A stretch of 64,000 nucleotides of DNA from Olleya sediminilitoris. GTDB taxonomy: Bacteria; Bacteroidota; Bacteroidia; Flavobacteriales; Flavobacteriaceae. Under the pieces are notes generated by a model that did no database searches, was not told where the DNA came from, and saw nothing but the letters and a program-made list of their open reading frames with translations. Below, piece by piece: positions 1 to 8,138 of the stretch (positions are counted from its first letter, which is position 1; the number at the start of each line of letters is the position of its first letter). The DNA lies in assembly GCF_016785945.1 (NCBI RefSeq), contig NZ_JAEMEF010000006.1, forward strand, positions 98,917-162,916, in the 5' to 3' direction. The position numbers were made by a program, and so were the translations under genes.

Positions 1-11
1 AAAGTATTTAA

Positions 12-470
12 TTAGGTGTTACTATTTAGAGTTGAGCTTATTTTTTGACAAGCATCATTTAATAAAGTATACACTTTTTCAAAACCATTGTTTCCTCCAT
101 AGTAAGGATCAGGAACATCAAGGTTTTTATTAGGAAAGCTTTCGTTTAAAATTAGCTTTACTTTTGATTTGTCTATTTCGTTTTCAGCTAAATCTAAAAT
201 ATTATCATAGTTTGAGTTATCCATAGCATAGATAATATCAAAATCTAAAAAATCTTGTTTTGTAAACTGTCTAGCACGTTGTTTGGTAATGTCTATATTG
301 TGTTTTTGTGCAGTAGTAATAGATCTTGGATCTGGTTTATTACCAATATGATAGCTACTTGTGCCTGCTGAATCTACGATGTATGTATTGTCTAACTTTG
401 ATTTTAAGATACCTTCAGCTAGAGGAGAACGACAAATGTTTCCTAAGCATACCATTAAAATTTTAGTCAT
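12..470 (-). CDS. Low-molecular-weight protein-tyrosine phosphatase
   Basis: Cytosolic phosphatase of the low-molecular-weight protein-tyrosine-phosphatase family. The N-terminal P-loop C8-LGNIC-R14-S fits CX5R, with the nucleophile at Cys8. The late VPDPYYGG stretch (about residue 120) supplies the general-acid Asp. At 152 aa it has normal family length, and the ATG start places the P-loop where it is expected. It lies 12 bp downstream of dnaA on the same strand, so the two are probably co-transcribed. The substrate cannot be read from sequence. Related arsenate reductases share the fold, but the DPYY acid loop favours a phosphatase. Confidence 0.93.
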   Translation of the reverse strand: MTKILMVCLGNICRSPLAEGILKSKLDNTYIVDSAGTSSYHIGNKPDPRSITTAQKHNIDITKQRARQFTKQDFLDFDIIYAMDNSNYDNILDLAENEIDKSKVKLILNESFPNKNLDVPDPYYGGNNGFEKVYTLLNDACQKISSTLNSNT

Positions 471-482
471 TTTGTAATATAT

Positions 483-1910
483 TTATACTGTAAGCTTCTT
501 AGTTAAATCCTCAACGTATTTTTTAAATTGCTTGTCTGTAGCTGATAAGTTGTCTACAGTTTTACAAGCGTGTAATACAGTTGCATGATCACGTTTACCA
601 ATTTGAGATCCAATACTAGCTAATGATGCCTTGGTTAGTTTTTTTGCAAAAAACATAGCCAATTGTCTAGCTTGAACAATGTGACGCTTTCTAGTTTTAG
701 ATTGTAGTGTGTCTACATCCATTTGGAAATAATCAGAGACTATTTTTTGAATGTAATCTATAGAAACTTCTCGTTTAGTATTTTTAACAAATTTTTCTAC
801 AACCTGCTTTGCTAACTCAATATTAACTTCTTTTTTATTGAAAGACGATTGGGCAATAAGCGATATAATAGCACCTTCAAGCTCTCTAATATTAGATTTA
901 ATGTTTTTAGCAACATAGTTGATAATATCTTCAGGCATCTCTACACCATCACGATATAATTTGTTTTTTAAAATAGAAACTCTGGTTTCAAAATCAGGAG
1001 TTTGTAACTCGGCTGAAAGTCCCCATTTAAATCTCGATAATAAACGTTGTTCAATATCTTGCATGTCCACAGGAGCTTTGTCACTAGTTAAAATAACTTG
1101 TTTTCCATTTTGGTGCAAGTGGTTAAAAATATGGAAAAACACATCTTGTGTTCCTGATTTTCCTGATAAAAACTGAACATCATCAATAACCAATACATCT
1201 ATTAATTGATAAAAATGTATAAAGTCATTACGGTTGTTCTTTTTTACAGAGTCTATATATTGTTGCGTAAATTTTTCAGCAGAAATATATAATACTGTTT
1301 TTTCAGGATATTTATCTTTTATATCCACACCTATAGCATGTGCTAAGTGTGTTTTACCTAATCCAACACCACCAAATATTAATAACGGATTAAAAGAAGT
1401 TCCTCCTGGTTTTGCAGATACAGCTAAACCAGCACTACGTGCTAAACGGTTAGAGTCACCTTCTAAAAAGTTATCAAAATTATAGTTAGGATTAAGTTGA
1501 GATTCTATTTTTACGTTTCTAATTCCTGGAATTATAAACGGATTTCGTAATTCGCGATTTTTGTTATTAAGAGGTACATCTACATCCTGAGACTTTACAG
1601 CACTTCTATTAGAACTCGGAATTTTTTCTGTAAACGGTTGTTTGTTGCCATACGTGTTTTCCATTTTAATAATGTAAACCAGTTTGGCAGTATCGCCTAA
1701 CTCTTTAGTTAAAGACACTTTTAACAACTTTACGTAATGCTCTTCTAGCCATTCGTAAAAAAATTTACTTGGGACCTGAATGCTTAAAGCATTATCTGCA
1801 AGTTTTACCGCTACAATAGGTTCAAACCATGTTTTGTAAGCTTGTGGTTGGATATTATCCTTTATAAAAAGTAGACAGTTATTCCAGACCGATTGCGCAG
1901 TTATACTCAT
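483..1910 (-). CDS. dnaA: Chromosomal replication initiator DnaA
   Basis: AAA+ initiator that binds DnaA boxes and melts the origin. 475 aa with all four domains: an N-terminal interaction domain (1-80), a variable linker (about 85-140), AAA+ Walker A GGVGLGKT at 180-187, Walker B with DDVQF at 243-247, and the C-terminal DNA-binding helix-turn-helix with the signature KRDHATVLHACKTV. ATG start. The 184-bp upstream gap is AT-rich, but I found no cluster of TTATCCACA-type boxes there, so the origin is not proven to be here. Confidence 0.98.
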   Translation of the reverse strand: MSITAQSVWNNCLLFIKDNIQPQAYKTWFEPIVAVKLADNALSIQVPSKFFYEWLEEHYVKLLKVSLTKELGDTAKLVYIIKMENTYGNKQPFTEKIPSSNRSAVKSQDVDVPLNNKNRELRNPFIIPGIRNVKIESQLNPNYNFDNFLEGDSNRLARSAGLAVSAKPGGTSFNPLLIFGGVGLGKTHLAHAIGVDIKDKYPEKTVLYISAEKFTQQYIDSVKKNNRNDFIHFYQLIDVLVIDDVQFLSGKSGTQDVFFHIFNHLHQNGKQVILTSDKAPVDMQDIEQRLLSRFKWGLSAELQTPDFETRVSILKNKLYRDGVEMPEDIINYVAKNIKSNIRELEGAIISLIAQSSFNKKEVNIELAKQVVEKFVKNTKREVSIDYIQKIVSDYFQMDVDTLQSKTRKRHIVQARQLAMFFAKKLTKASLASIGSQIGKRDHATVLHACKTVDNLSATDKQFKKYVEDLTKKLTV

Positions 1911-2094
1911 GTTAATTTTAAAATATATTAAATGTTAGTTATTTTTGCCTGTATAGCGATTAAGACAACTTAGTTTCTAAGCGTGGCAAATATGTGAACA
2001 AAAAACGTAAAAAAAAAATGATTTACTATTGAATATTCAGTTTTTTTTCCTCATGTTAGTTTAGGCAATCAAGCTACAAAAAATAATTAGATAA

Positions 2095-2499
2095 ATGAGT
2101 ATAAAACAAGATGAAATTGAAATAAGAGTGCGATATTCTGAAACCGATCAAATGGGTGTCGTTCATCATGCGAATTACGCATTATATCTAGAATTAGCTA
2201 GAATTGAGTGGTTAAGAAAATTAGGGATTTCTTATAAAAAAATGGAAGAGGAAGGTGTTGGTTTACCAGTGGTATCTTTATCCGTAAATTATAAAATTCC
2301 TATCCTTTATGATGACGTAATTACGGTAAAAACCAAGCTGAAACAAATGCCTACAGCACTGGTAGAGTTTGAGTATGAAATTGTTAATAAATCAGGTCAA
2401 ATTTTAAGCACAGCAAGTGTGATTTTGGCATTTTTAAATATGAAAACAAAACGACCAACTAGACCTCCAAAATATTTTTTAGAAGCTTTAAAAAATTAA
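2095..2499 (+). CDS. Acyl-CoA thioesterase, YbgC/FadM type (4HBT hotdog fold)
   Basis: Hotdog-fold thioesterase of the 4-hydroxybenzoyl-CoA thioesterase family. It hydrolyses acyl-CoA thioesters in the cytosol. The signature TDQMGVVHHANYALYLE at about residues 17-33 carries the conserved Asp and the HxNY segment of the YbgC group. 134 aa is the usual length. ATG start, divergent from dnaA. The neighbours do not show which acyl chain it uses; it is probably housekeeping. It ends 3 bp from the convergent yigZ-like gene. Confidence 0.88.
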   Translation: MSIKQDEIEIRVRYSETDQMGVVHHANYALYLELARIEWLRKLGISYKKMEEEGVGLPVVSLSVNYKIPILYDDVITVKTKLKQMPTALVEFEYEIVNKSGQILSTASVILAFLNMKTKRPTRPPKYFLEALKN

Positions 2500-2501
2500 T
2501 A

Positions 2502-3107
2502 TTACAAAATTTTGATGTCAACTTTGTAAATCGAGTCAAATATTGATTTTATAGATTCGGCCTCTTTTTTTCTAACCGAAATTGTTATTTCACAGTTTAA
2601 TTCTAATTTTTGATTGATAATATTTAAGCTTTTTTCTTTAATAACCCTCATGACTTTGTTCATTAAATCATATTCACAAGTAATTAAATAATCAATATTT
2701 ATAGTACGCTCAATTATATTTGATGCTTCTAAGGCTAATTGTGCACCTGTGCGATAAGCATTAATTAAACCACCAACGCCAAGTTTAACACCTCCAAAAT
2801 AGCGTACTACTACAATTAAAACGTTTGTAACTTCAAAAGATTGTATTTGACCATAAATTGGCATTCCAGCACTATTGCTAGGCTCACCATCATCATTAGC
2901 TCTGTAAGCAATGGTTTCGGTCCCGATTTGATAGGCATAACACCAATGTCTAGCCTGATGGTGTTGTTTTTTTAAATCCTCTAGATGCTGTTTAATTTCA
3001 TCTTCTGTAGTGACAGGATAGGCATAGCCAAAAAACTTAGAGTTTTTGTCTTTAAATAAAACCTCTTCACTGGGTTTAGTAATAGTTTTATAAACGTCTG
3101 CTTCCAT
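2502..3107 (-). CDS. YigZ/IMPACT family protein
   Basis: Protein of the YigZ/IMPACT family (UPF0029 fold, N-terminal domain with RNase PH/EF-G domain IV-like topology, small C-terminal domain). The central stretch RYFGGVKLGVGGLINAYRTG is the family hallmark, preceded by ARHWCYAYQIG. 201 aa is close to the bacterial family length. The biochemical role is unsettled; eukaryotic IMPACT acts on GCN1/GCN2, and the bacterial function is unknown. The EamA gene lies immediately upstream with a 3-bp gap, so they form one unit with the HAD gene. Confidence 0.9.
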   Translation of the reverse strand: MEADVYKTITKPSEEVLFKDKNSKFFGYAYPVTTEDEIKQHLEDLKKQHHQARHWCYAYQIGTETIAYRANDDGEPSNSAGMPIYGQIQSFEVTNVLIVVVRYFGGVKLGVGGLINAYRTGAQLALEASNIIERTINIDYLITCEYDLMNKVMRVIKEKSLNIINQKLELNCEITISVRKKEAESIKSIFDSIYKVDIKIL

Positions 3108-3110
3108 AAA

Positions 3111-3974
3111 TTAAGCTGAAGTTACCAAAAGTATAGCAATTACAGCAACACCAATGCCTATCCAGTTTTTAAGCAATAAACGTTCTTTAAAAAAGAGTAG
3201 ACCTAATAAGGTAGATAACATTACAATTGATACATTATTAACTGTAAATATTGTCGAACTTTCAAAATTATCAGCATTTAATGCTTTAAGTAAAGTGTAG
3301 ATGGAGTAGTAGTTAACTATTCCTAAAATAAAACCAGATATTAAACTTTTAGGATCAAATGTAAATTGTTTTTGTATCGCTTTCGCGGAAAGCATGCCTA
3401 TACCAATTAATCCTGCAATTAAAAAAATTGAGGCAGAGAAGATAGGAATACCATTTTCTGGTACAAAAGTAGTTTCGACATATTTTATTGTGGTATCTAT
3501 AGTACCAGAGCCCAAAAATAGTAACAACGGAAGCCATAGGCTTTTAATCGAAAATTTTTCGTTGGATTTAGCTTTTAATGAGGCTAGATAAACAGCCACT
3601 AAAGCTAATAATATACCCAATGCTTTTTGTAAGCCTAAGTTTTCATTGTAAGCAAATAGTCCAAAAATAATAGGAATAACGACACTCATTTTACTTGCAA
3701 CCGAAGCTACAGATAAGCCTAAGCGTTGCGCTGTTAATGCCATAACATTAAATATTGTAACAAATAAAAAACCTAAAAATATGGCTCCAAAAAACCATTT
3801 CGATTGTATTACATCTGTAACAACAATTGGTGCTTCATAACTTAATATTCCACAAGCAAATGCTGTAAAATAATTGAAGACAATAGTTTGTAAAGTGTTT
3901 ATGTTTTGCTTTCCTACAACTTTAAAAATGACAAAAATTAGTGTCGATGCACAAATACTAAGAATTAAAAACAT
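3111..3974 (-). CDS. EamA/DMT-superfamily permease
   Basis: Inner-membrane drug/metabolite transporter of the EamA (DUF6) type with about ten hydrophobic helices in two repeated halves: LGLSVASVASKMSVVIPIIF in the first and SSTIFTVNNVSIVMLSTLLG in the second. 287 aa is typical. Substrate unknown. Its start overlaps the HAD-gene stop by one base, giving a HAD, permease, YigZ transcription unit. Positions 3378-3391 carry one copy of the CGCTTTCGCGGAAA word, read here as the peptide SAKAIQ. Confidence 0.88.
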   Translation of the reverse strand: MFLILSICASTLIFVIFKVVGKQNINTLQTIVFNYFTAFACGILSYEAPIVVTDVIQSKWFFGAIFLGFLFVTIFNVMALTAQRLGLSVASVASKMSVVIPIIFGLFAYNENLGLQKALGILLALVAVYLASLKAKSNEKFSIKSLWLPLLLFLGSGTIDTTIKYVETTFVPENGIPIFSASIFLIAGLIGIGMLSAKAIQKQFTFDPKSLISGFILGIVNYYSIYTLLKALNADNFESSTIFTVNNVSIVMLSTLLGLLFFKERLLLKNWIGIGVAVIAILLVTSA

Positions 3975-4585
3975 TAAAACAATTCTTTTTTAATGGTGAA
4001 TAGATCTAGGATATCTTCGGTTTTGGGGTCGTTATTCCAAACATTAATTCCTAATTTATTTGCAGTTACTGTATTTTCTTTTGTATCGTCAATAAACAAA
4101 CATTCTTCAGGTTTTAATTTGTTTTCGTTTAAAACAAAGTTAAAAATATCTGTATTTGGTTTACGTAACATGATTTGGTGTGATAAATAGAATTTATCAA
4201 AGCATGCTTTAAAATCTTCGTAAAACGGAATGTGTTTTTTAATACAGTCTATATGCAACTCATTGGTGTTGCTTAATAGTATTAGTTTGTAATTTTTGTC
4301 TTTGGCTAATTGTTGTATAAATTCTAATCGTTTTGATGGAAAATCACAAATAATATAATTCCAAGCATCAATTAATTCTTTTTTTGAAAGTTTTGGAAAG
4401 TTGTTTAAATAAAAATCTAAAAACTCGGTAGTCTCCATTAAGCCTTGTTCATAAAGTGCGTTTATAGCAATAAGTTCTTCTGACAGTTCATTGATTTCAA
4501 AAAGCTCTAAGGCGTTTTTCATTGCACCTTCTTTATCAAGATTGATAAAGACATCTCCAAAATCGAATATAATTGTTTTGATCAT
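3974..4585 (-). CDS. HAD-superfamily hydrolase
   Basis: Cytosolic HAD phosphatase-like hydrolase, subfamily IA variant 3. Motif I is FDFGDVFINLD (the usual DxD is present only as D9-x-G-D-V, as in the yihX-like branch), motif II is LLSNTNELH, and motif III/IV ends in CLFIDDTKENTVTA. 203 aa with a helical cap of about 60 residues after motif I. Substrates of this branch are small phosphorylated metabolites; the specific one cannot be inferred. First gene of the minus-strand trio ending at 2502. Confidence 0.88.
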   Translation of the reverse strand: MIKTIIFDFGDVFINLDKEGAMKNALELFEINELSEELIAINALYEQGLMETTEFLDFYLNNFPKLSKKELIDAWNYIICDFPSKRLEFIQQLAKDKNYKLILLSNTNELHIDCIKKHIPFYEDFKACFDKFYLSHQIMLRKPNTDIFNFVLNENKLKPEECLFIDDTKENTVTANKLGINVWNNDPKTEDILDLFTIKKELF

Positions 4586-4819
4586 TTACTTTAGTTTTAA
4601 ACAAATGCAAATATCTTATTTTTATATTCAATCAGTCGTGTATTTTTGAGAATAGTTTGTTTAAGTGTTTTATTAATAGTTAATCTGAAAGTTTTTTTTG
4701 GTAATTAAATTCTGATTGTTTTAATTTCTTGTGCTTATTATTAATTAATATATAGTTTATCTAAACTTAATTATCAACAGTTCTGCAAATAAATATTTAT
4801 TGTAATTAACTTAATATGT
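4586..4819. other. AT-rich intergenic stretch, nothing recognised
   Basis: Extremely AT-rich stretch between the HAD gene and the toxin-module relic. I see no coding frame, hairpin terminator or repeat that I can support. It may contain the promoter for the HAD operon on the minus strand, but no convincing -33/-7 pair was found. Confidence 0.5.
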
Positions 4820-5090
4820 TTTAGAAAAACAATTGGATGAAAATAATAAATACTAGAACTATCAGCGGGAAAGGTTCTTTTTTTTGGTTTTTCTTTTCCG
4901 TTATAATGTTGGTCAGCTTCTGCTACATCACCAGCTTTTGTTTTATTAACTCTTATGACTGGTTTTATTTATACATCTTTAAAAATTACCAAAAACTAAA
5001 AACCACAGCTGTAAAAACTGTAGCTTTATCATTTTTTATGTAATATGTTCTACAAAAGCCACAGGATGAAAATGCCATACATTTTTTCGC
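4820..5090 (-). pseudogene. Relic of a fifth effector linker module
   Basis: Read on the minus strand, 4820-4935 encodes a decayed copy of the effector linker: DVAEADQHYNGK, then K-rich, RTFP, DSSSIY, FHPI. After a hairpin (4996-5035), a second fragment at about 5045-5080 reads WHFHPVAFVEH. No toxin domain remains between or behind them. The linker DNA is recognisably the same as at 6633-6912, 11770-12055 and 13355-13640. This is an eroded toxin module at the far end of the array, disrupted by stops and frame changes. Confidence 0.75.
4996..5035 (-). terminator. Hairpin terminator downstream of the SH3 lipoprotein
   Basis: Inverted repeat around CCACAG/CTGTAG with an A/T-rich loop, followed on the minus strand by a T-rich run. 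It is the same element type that follows the lipoproteins at 7189, 10657 and 12308, which suggests it was copied along with each toxin module. Confidence 0.5.
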
Positions 5091-5111
5091 TTGTATTAAA
5101 GGTATATTAAG

Positions 5112-6011
5112 CTAAAAAGGTATATAATTTATATGCCTTAATAATTTTTCTTTATCAAAGATTAAAATAGACTTATAAGAATTAATAGAACCATATCCAT
5201 TTGTCATAACTAAAATTAATTGATGACTATCTTTTATATAAACTTCAATATTATCAAAATTAGGCTCATACAAATTATTAAAAATATCCTTGTCTAAATT
5301 AAATCTAATATCGTTATTCACTGTAATTCTTTTAATTTCTCTTAAAGGTGTTTTATCATTGCCAAAAACCTTTTTTGAATCTATTCTACTGATAAAGTTA
5401 TTTTCGTCAAATTCAATAGAATGTTTATCTTTTTCAAAAGATCCAGCTATAATTTCAATAGATTTTTTTTTGTCTTTACTTAATAAAAAAATCGTGTCAT
5501 TTGATTTCTTTTTAATGGACAACCTTGAATATGGAAAACTATCTATGGAAAAAGCTTTTGACTCATCCAACTTATTTATGTTTATTATGTTTTTCCTTAA
5601 TCCGTCTTTTTCTTCTTTATCATCATAATAGCTACTAAAAAAAGTAATAAGAGTGTTTGGATTTACTTTTTTTATTCTGGAGTTATGTACATATGCTATT
5701 TTGCCATCAAGAGTTTCTATTTCAGACCAATTTGACTCTTTCAAAGGAACATAAGTAAAATATTCACCCTCTAATATTATGAATAAAACTTCGGAAGACG
5801 ATGAAGGTTTTTTCCTAGCATTAGTATAACCATCAGAATCATTTATCAAACCTATTTCTTTTCTAACCTTTTTAGGGATTATAACAGTATGAATTTGATT
5901 CTCCTTTTTTTGAATTATTGTATCATTAATTTGATCTCTTTTTGTATTATCAACTTTCCCTTTACAAAAAAAGAAAAATAACATTGGTATTAAATAGATG
6001 ATTTTTTTCAT
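5112..6011 (-). CDS. SH3-domain lipoprotein, candidate immunity protein to the L,D-transpeptidase toxin
   Basis: The start is best placed at the ATG at 6009-6011 (MKKIIYLIPMLFFFFC), giving a lipoprotein signal with Cys16; a longer reading from 6065 would add a charged stretch and spoil the signal. The mature part has a bacterial SH3-like segment (NARKKPSSSSEVLFIILEGE through KIAYVHNSRIKK), then a long region without a recognised domain. It begins 7 bp after the L,D-transpeptidase module, the spacing typical of an effector/immunity pair. After Cys the sequence KGKVDN lacks an acidic surface-export signal, so a periplasm-facing location fits protection of peptidoglycan. The immunity role is inferred from position. 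Confidence 0.7.
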   Translation of the reverse strand: MKKIIYLIPMLFFFFCKGKVDNTKRDQINDTIIQKKENQIHTVIIPKKVRKEIGLINDSDGYTNARKKPSSSSEVLFIILEGEYFTYVPLKESNWSEIETLDGKIAYVHNSRIKKVNPNTLITFFSSYYDDKEEKDGLRKNIININKLDESKAFSIDSFPYSRLSIKKKSNDTIFLLSKDKKKSIEIIAGSFEKDKHSIEFDENNFISRIDSKKVFGNDKTPLREIKRITVNNDIRFNLDKDIFNNLYEPNFDNIEVYIKDSHQLILVMTNGYGSINSYKSILIFDKEKLLRHINYIPF

Positions 6012-6018
6012 TAGTTTT

Positions 6019-6804
6019 CTATTGAGTATTTGACCTTTTACTTTGCTCTTTATCTTTTGGATCAACTTTTAAGTCATAAAATTTATATACATCTTTTATA
6101 TCTCCATCATAATCTTCGATATAACAATATATAATCTTACCCTCATTTTTCAATTTAGTGTAAAGCTTCCCTAATTCTTTCATTGCTGAATTATAAACCC
6201 TAACACAACCATATGTGCTCATTAAATCTCCTTTATCATTAATTGCTGATCCATAACCATTTGTATGACCAGAGTGAATTGCAATTCCTGTTCTTCCATT
6301 ATTTGTAGCTTTCTTAAACTCTCCTGTAGTACCTTCAAGCATAATCATTCCATGATTACCAAAACTTGTGTGTCCTACTCTTTTTTTAGGATAATAAACT
6401 GTAGTTGTTTTTCCTGTTGGTGTATCTCCATTACCTTCCGCTTTTAATCTATTACTATTCGACCCTCTAGCTAAAGAATGTGTTTTAAATAGAACACCTG
6501 AACTATTAAATACGACTAGTGGACCTTGTAAATCTCTTGACTTAGGGGTAATTACATTAATATATACCTCGTTAGCTTTAGCAGTATGTTTATTATCAAA
6601 AGTGTGATTAATTCCGCCAGTAATCAACTTCATATGTTCAACAAAAGCAATTGGATGGAAATGATAAATACTAGAACTATCAACAGGAAAAGTTCTTTTT
6701 TCTTCTGGTTTTTCTTTTCCGTTATAATGTTGGTCAGCTTCTGCTACATCACCATCAGTGATTTGATCCCAAAAACACAGGTTGTTAATTTTGTCTTCTA
6801 ACAA
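6019..6804 (-). CDS. Orphan toxin module: linker plus L,D-transpeptidase (YkuD) domain
   Basis: 5'-truncated effector. Residues 1-61 are the shared linker ending in YHFHPIAFVEHMKLI (47-61). From about 80 on there is a YkuD/L,D-transpeptidase fold with the catalytic signature: His177 in IAIHSG, then Cys200 in STYGCVRV. Known T6SS effectors of the Tlde1 family use this fold to damage peptidoglycan. The outer reading starts at TTG (6802-6804); the only ATG before the toxin is the Met of HMKLI at 6631-6633. The upstream homologous DNA is out of frame because of a T8 run at 6840-6847 (T7 in the sister copy). Probably a silent or donor module unless a start is supplied by recombination. Confidence 0.85.
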   Translation of the reverse strand: MLEDKINNLCFWDQITDGDVAEADQHYNGKEKPEEKRTFPVDSSSIYHFHPIAFVEHMKLITGGINHTFDNKHTAKANEVYINVITPKSRDLQGPLVVFNSSGVLFKTHSLARGSNSNRLKAEGNGDTPTGKTTTVYYPKKRVGHTSFGNHGMIMLEGTTGEFKKATNNGRTGIAIHSGHTNGYGSAINDKGDLMSTYGCVRVYNSAMKELGKLYTKLKNEGKIIYCYIEDYDGDIKDVYKFYDLKVDPKDKEQSKRSNTQ

Positions 6805-6915
6805 AACTTTTTTTGCATCACACGCTTCTTCTAATTTTGTTTTTTTTAGCTTCTGAAGCTAAATTTACTCCTTTTTCATAAACTTTGTCTATTTCTGTGT
6901 TAAATAGACCTGTAT
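6805..6915 (-). pseudogene. Frame-shifted upstream linker of the L,D-transpeptidase module
   Basis: Minus-strand DNA here encodes, across a +1 base shift at the T8 run 6840-6847, the same residues as the 989-aa effector: NTEIDKVYEKGVNLAS, then KLEEACDAKKVLLEDKINN. Homology stops abruptly near 6915, exactly where the sister orphan copy (near 12055) also stops. The module was therefore copied from a fixed 5' boundary, or trimmed to it. Confidence 0.75.
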
Positions 6916-7079
6916 TATGACCAAAAGACTACGTTTTTTTGTTTTTGTTTATTTGTTATTTTATATATTTAACTGTGACGCTTACATCGACAGGGAGAAA
7001 ATAAAAACTTCGTGTTCAAAATGATTGATATGGCTTTATAAAATTTTAAAACCAAACAAGCTTTTGCTTCTTAAAAAAC

Positions 7080-7113
7080 AAAAAAACCACAGCTTAAAAA
7101 ACTGTGGCTTAAT
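7080..7113 (-). terminator. Rho-independent-like terminator
   Basis: Minus strand: AGCCACAG, 9-nt T/A-rich loop, CTGTGG followed by seven T. It lies about 75 bp downstream of the lipoprotein stop at 7189. Confidence 0.65.
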
Positions 7114-7143
7114 TATTATCTTATTTCTTAAAGCTTACTCATA

Positions 7144-7170
7144 TACACCACTAGTTACAAACTAGCGGGA
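7144..7170. repeat. REP-like palindrome, copy 1
   Basis: Palindrome CTAGTT-ACA-AACTAG followed by CGGGAGTTG. It belongs to a degenerate family of four at module boundaries (7144, 10263, 10606, 12276), each a 6-bp stem with a 3-nt loop followed by a G-rich tail. It resembles short palindromic intergenic repeats of Bacteroidota that I associate with REP-type sequences. Confidence 0.5.
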
Positions 7171-7188
7171 GTTGAGGTTTATCACGAA

Positions 7189-8115
7189 TTAAAAACCATC
7201 AACATTACCTATATCACACCATTTTAAGACAATAGAACCATTCTCTATTTTATTTGTAAAAGGATTTTGCTTAAACTCTCTTTCTTTAGTTCTTCTATTA
7301 TAAAAACCATACCATTCGAATTGCAATTCAGCTTCCATATTATTAATAATCTTACCTATTGGCTTGTTTAAAGAAAAAGAAGTAGCATCTTTTAAATCAC
7401 TTGGTATAGGGTTTAATAATGGTGGGGAAAAATAAATATAATACTCTGTATCATTAATTCTCGTAAGTCGTGAATTAAAAAAAATATTTTTTGTTTTAAA
7501 CTGCCCACCAACTAAAAAGAAAACATAATCATCTCCTTTACAATCTGTAGAAAATTTCATTTTTTTAAGCTCGTAAATAGTTTCATATGTAATTTTCTCT
7601 TCCTCTTCTAACTCTTCTTTCTTTAACTCACTTTTACCCGTAAAAGAAGTTTTTCTCATTATAACGTTATCCATAGGATCACATTCACCTTCATATTTCC
7701 CATATTTACATATCAACTTTACTTCATTTTTATTATCATCAAATTTTAATTGTTTTATAATTGGATGATTTTTTACTTGATATGTATTTTTCGTTATTAG
7801 CGAAGCTTCTACTTTGTCTTTCATTGTACACATAAGATTAACCATAGCTATCTTAATTTTTATATTAAGACTATCATTCCATTGTACTTTTAATTCTTGC
7901 ATTGTGTATTCTTCAACTAACCCAGACATTTTTTTATACGAATACAAGTATGTTACAAATTCTGTATCAGTTAGTTTTTCTGAAGTAACTTTAGAAGAAA
8001 GTAATAAGCCTGACTCTATTTTATCACCTTCATTTTTTTCTTTTTCATTTGTTTTACAAGAAAATAAGCATACAGTTAAGCATGTTATAATAATTCTATT
8101 TATAAAAATTGACAT
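7189..8115 (-). CDS. Lipoprotein, candidate immunity protein to the transglycosylase/M23 toxin
   Basis: 308 aa with a lipoprotein signal (MSIFINRIIITCLTVCLFSC, lipid-anchored Cys20) followed by a Lys/Glu-rich tether. The remainder is mostly predicted beta/alpha with two charged blocks (KKEELEEEEKITYE) and a C-terminal KWCDIGNVDGF. I do not recognise a family. It follows the lysozyme/M23 toxin module by 23 bp on the same strand, the same effector-then-lipoprotein order as in the other three modules. The immunity role is therefore inferred from context only. Confidence 0.6.
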   Translation of the reverse strand: MSIFINRIIITCLTVCLFSCKTNEKEKNEGDKIESGLLLSSKVTSEKLTDTEFVTYLYSYKKMSGLVEEYTMQELKVQWNDSLNIKIKIAMVNLMCTMKDKVEASLITKNTYQVKNHPIIKQLKFDDNKNEVKLICKYGKYEGECDPMDNVIMRKTSFTGKSELKKEELEEEEKITYETIYELKKMKFSTDCKGDDYVFFLVGGQFKTKNIFFNSRLTRINDTEYYIYFSPPLLNPIPSDLKDATSFSLNKPIGKIINNMEAELQFEWYGFYNRRTKEREFKQNPFTNKIENGSIVLKWCDIGNVDGF

Positions 8116-8138
8116 GACTTTTAATTTTATTGATTTTT

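Larger units (their letters stand above)
6916..7188. other. Module spacer, homologous to 12060-12300
   Basis: Non-coding spacer between toxin modules. Stretches at about 6960-7070 (GACGCTTACATC, GAAAATAAAAACTTCGTGTT and ATGATTGATATGG followed by AAACAAGC) recur with few changes at about 12110-12205. Each is followed by a CCACAG hairpin and then a small palindrome of the CTAGTTACAAACTAG type (7147-7161). The spacer was thus duplicated together with the toxin module. Confidence 0.65.

Noticed and set aside
1911..2094. Possible replication origin upstream of dnaA
   Set aside because: The stretch is AT-rich, but no cluster of DnaA boxes or iterons was found; dnaA alone does not fix the origin in this phylum.
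4837..5043. Plus-strand frame of 68 aa rich in Phe
   Set aside because: It is the opposite strand of the effector-linker relic; similar shadow frames appear over the linker copies at 6586-6801 and 13338-13532.
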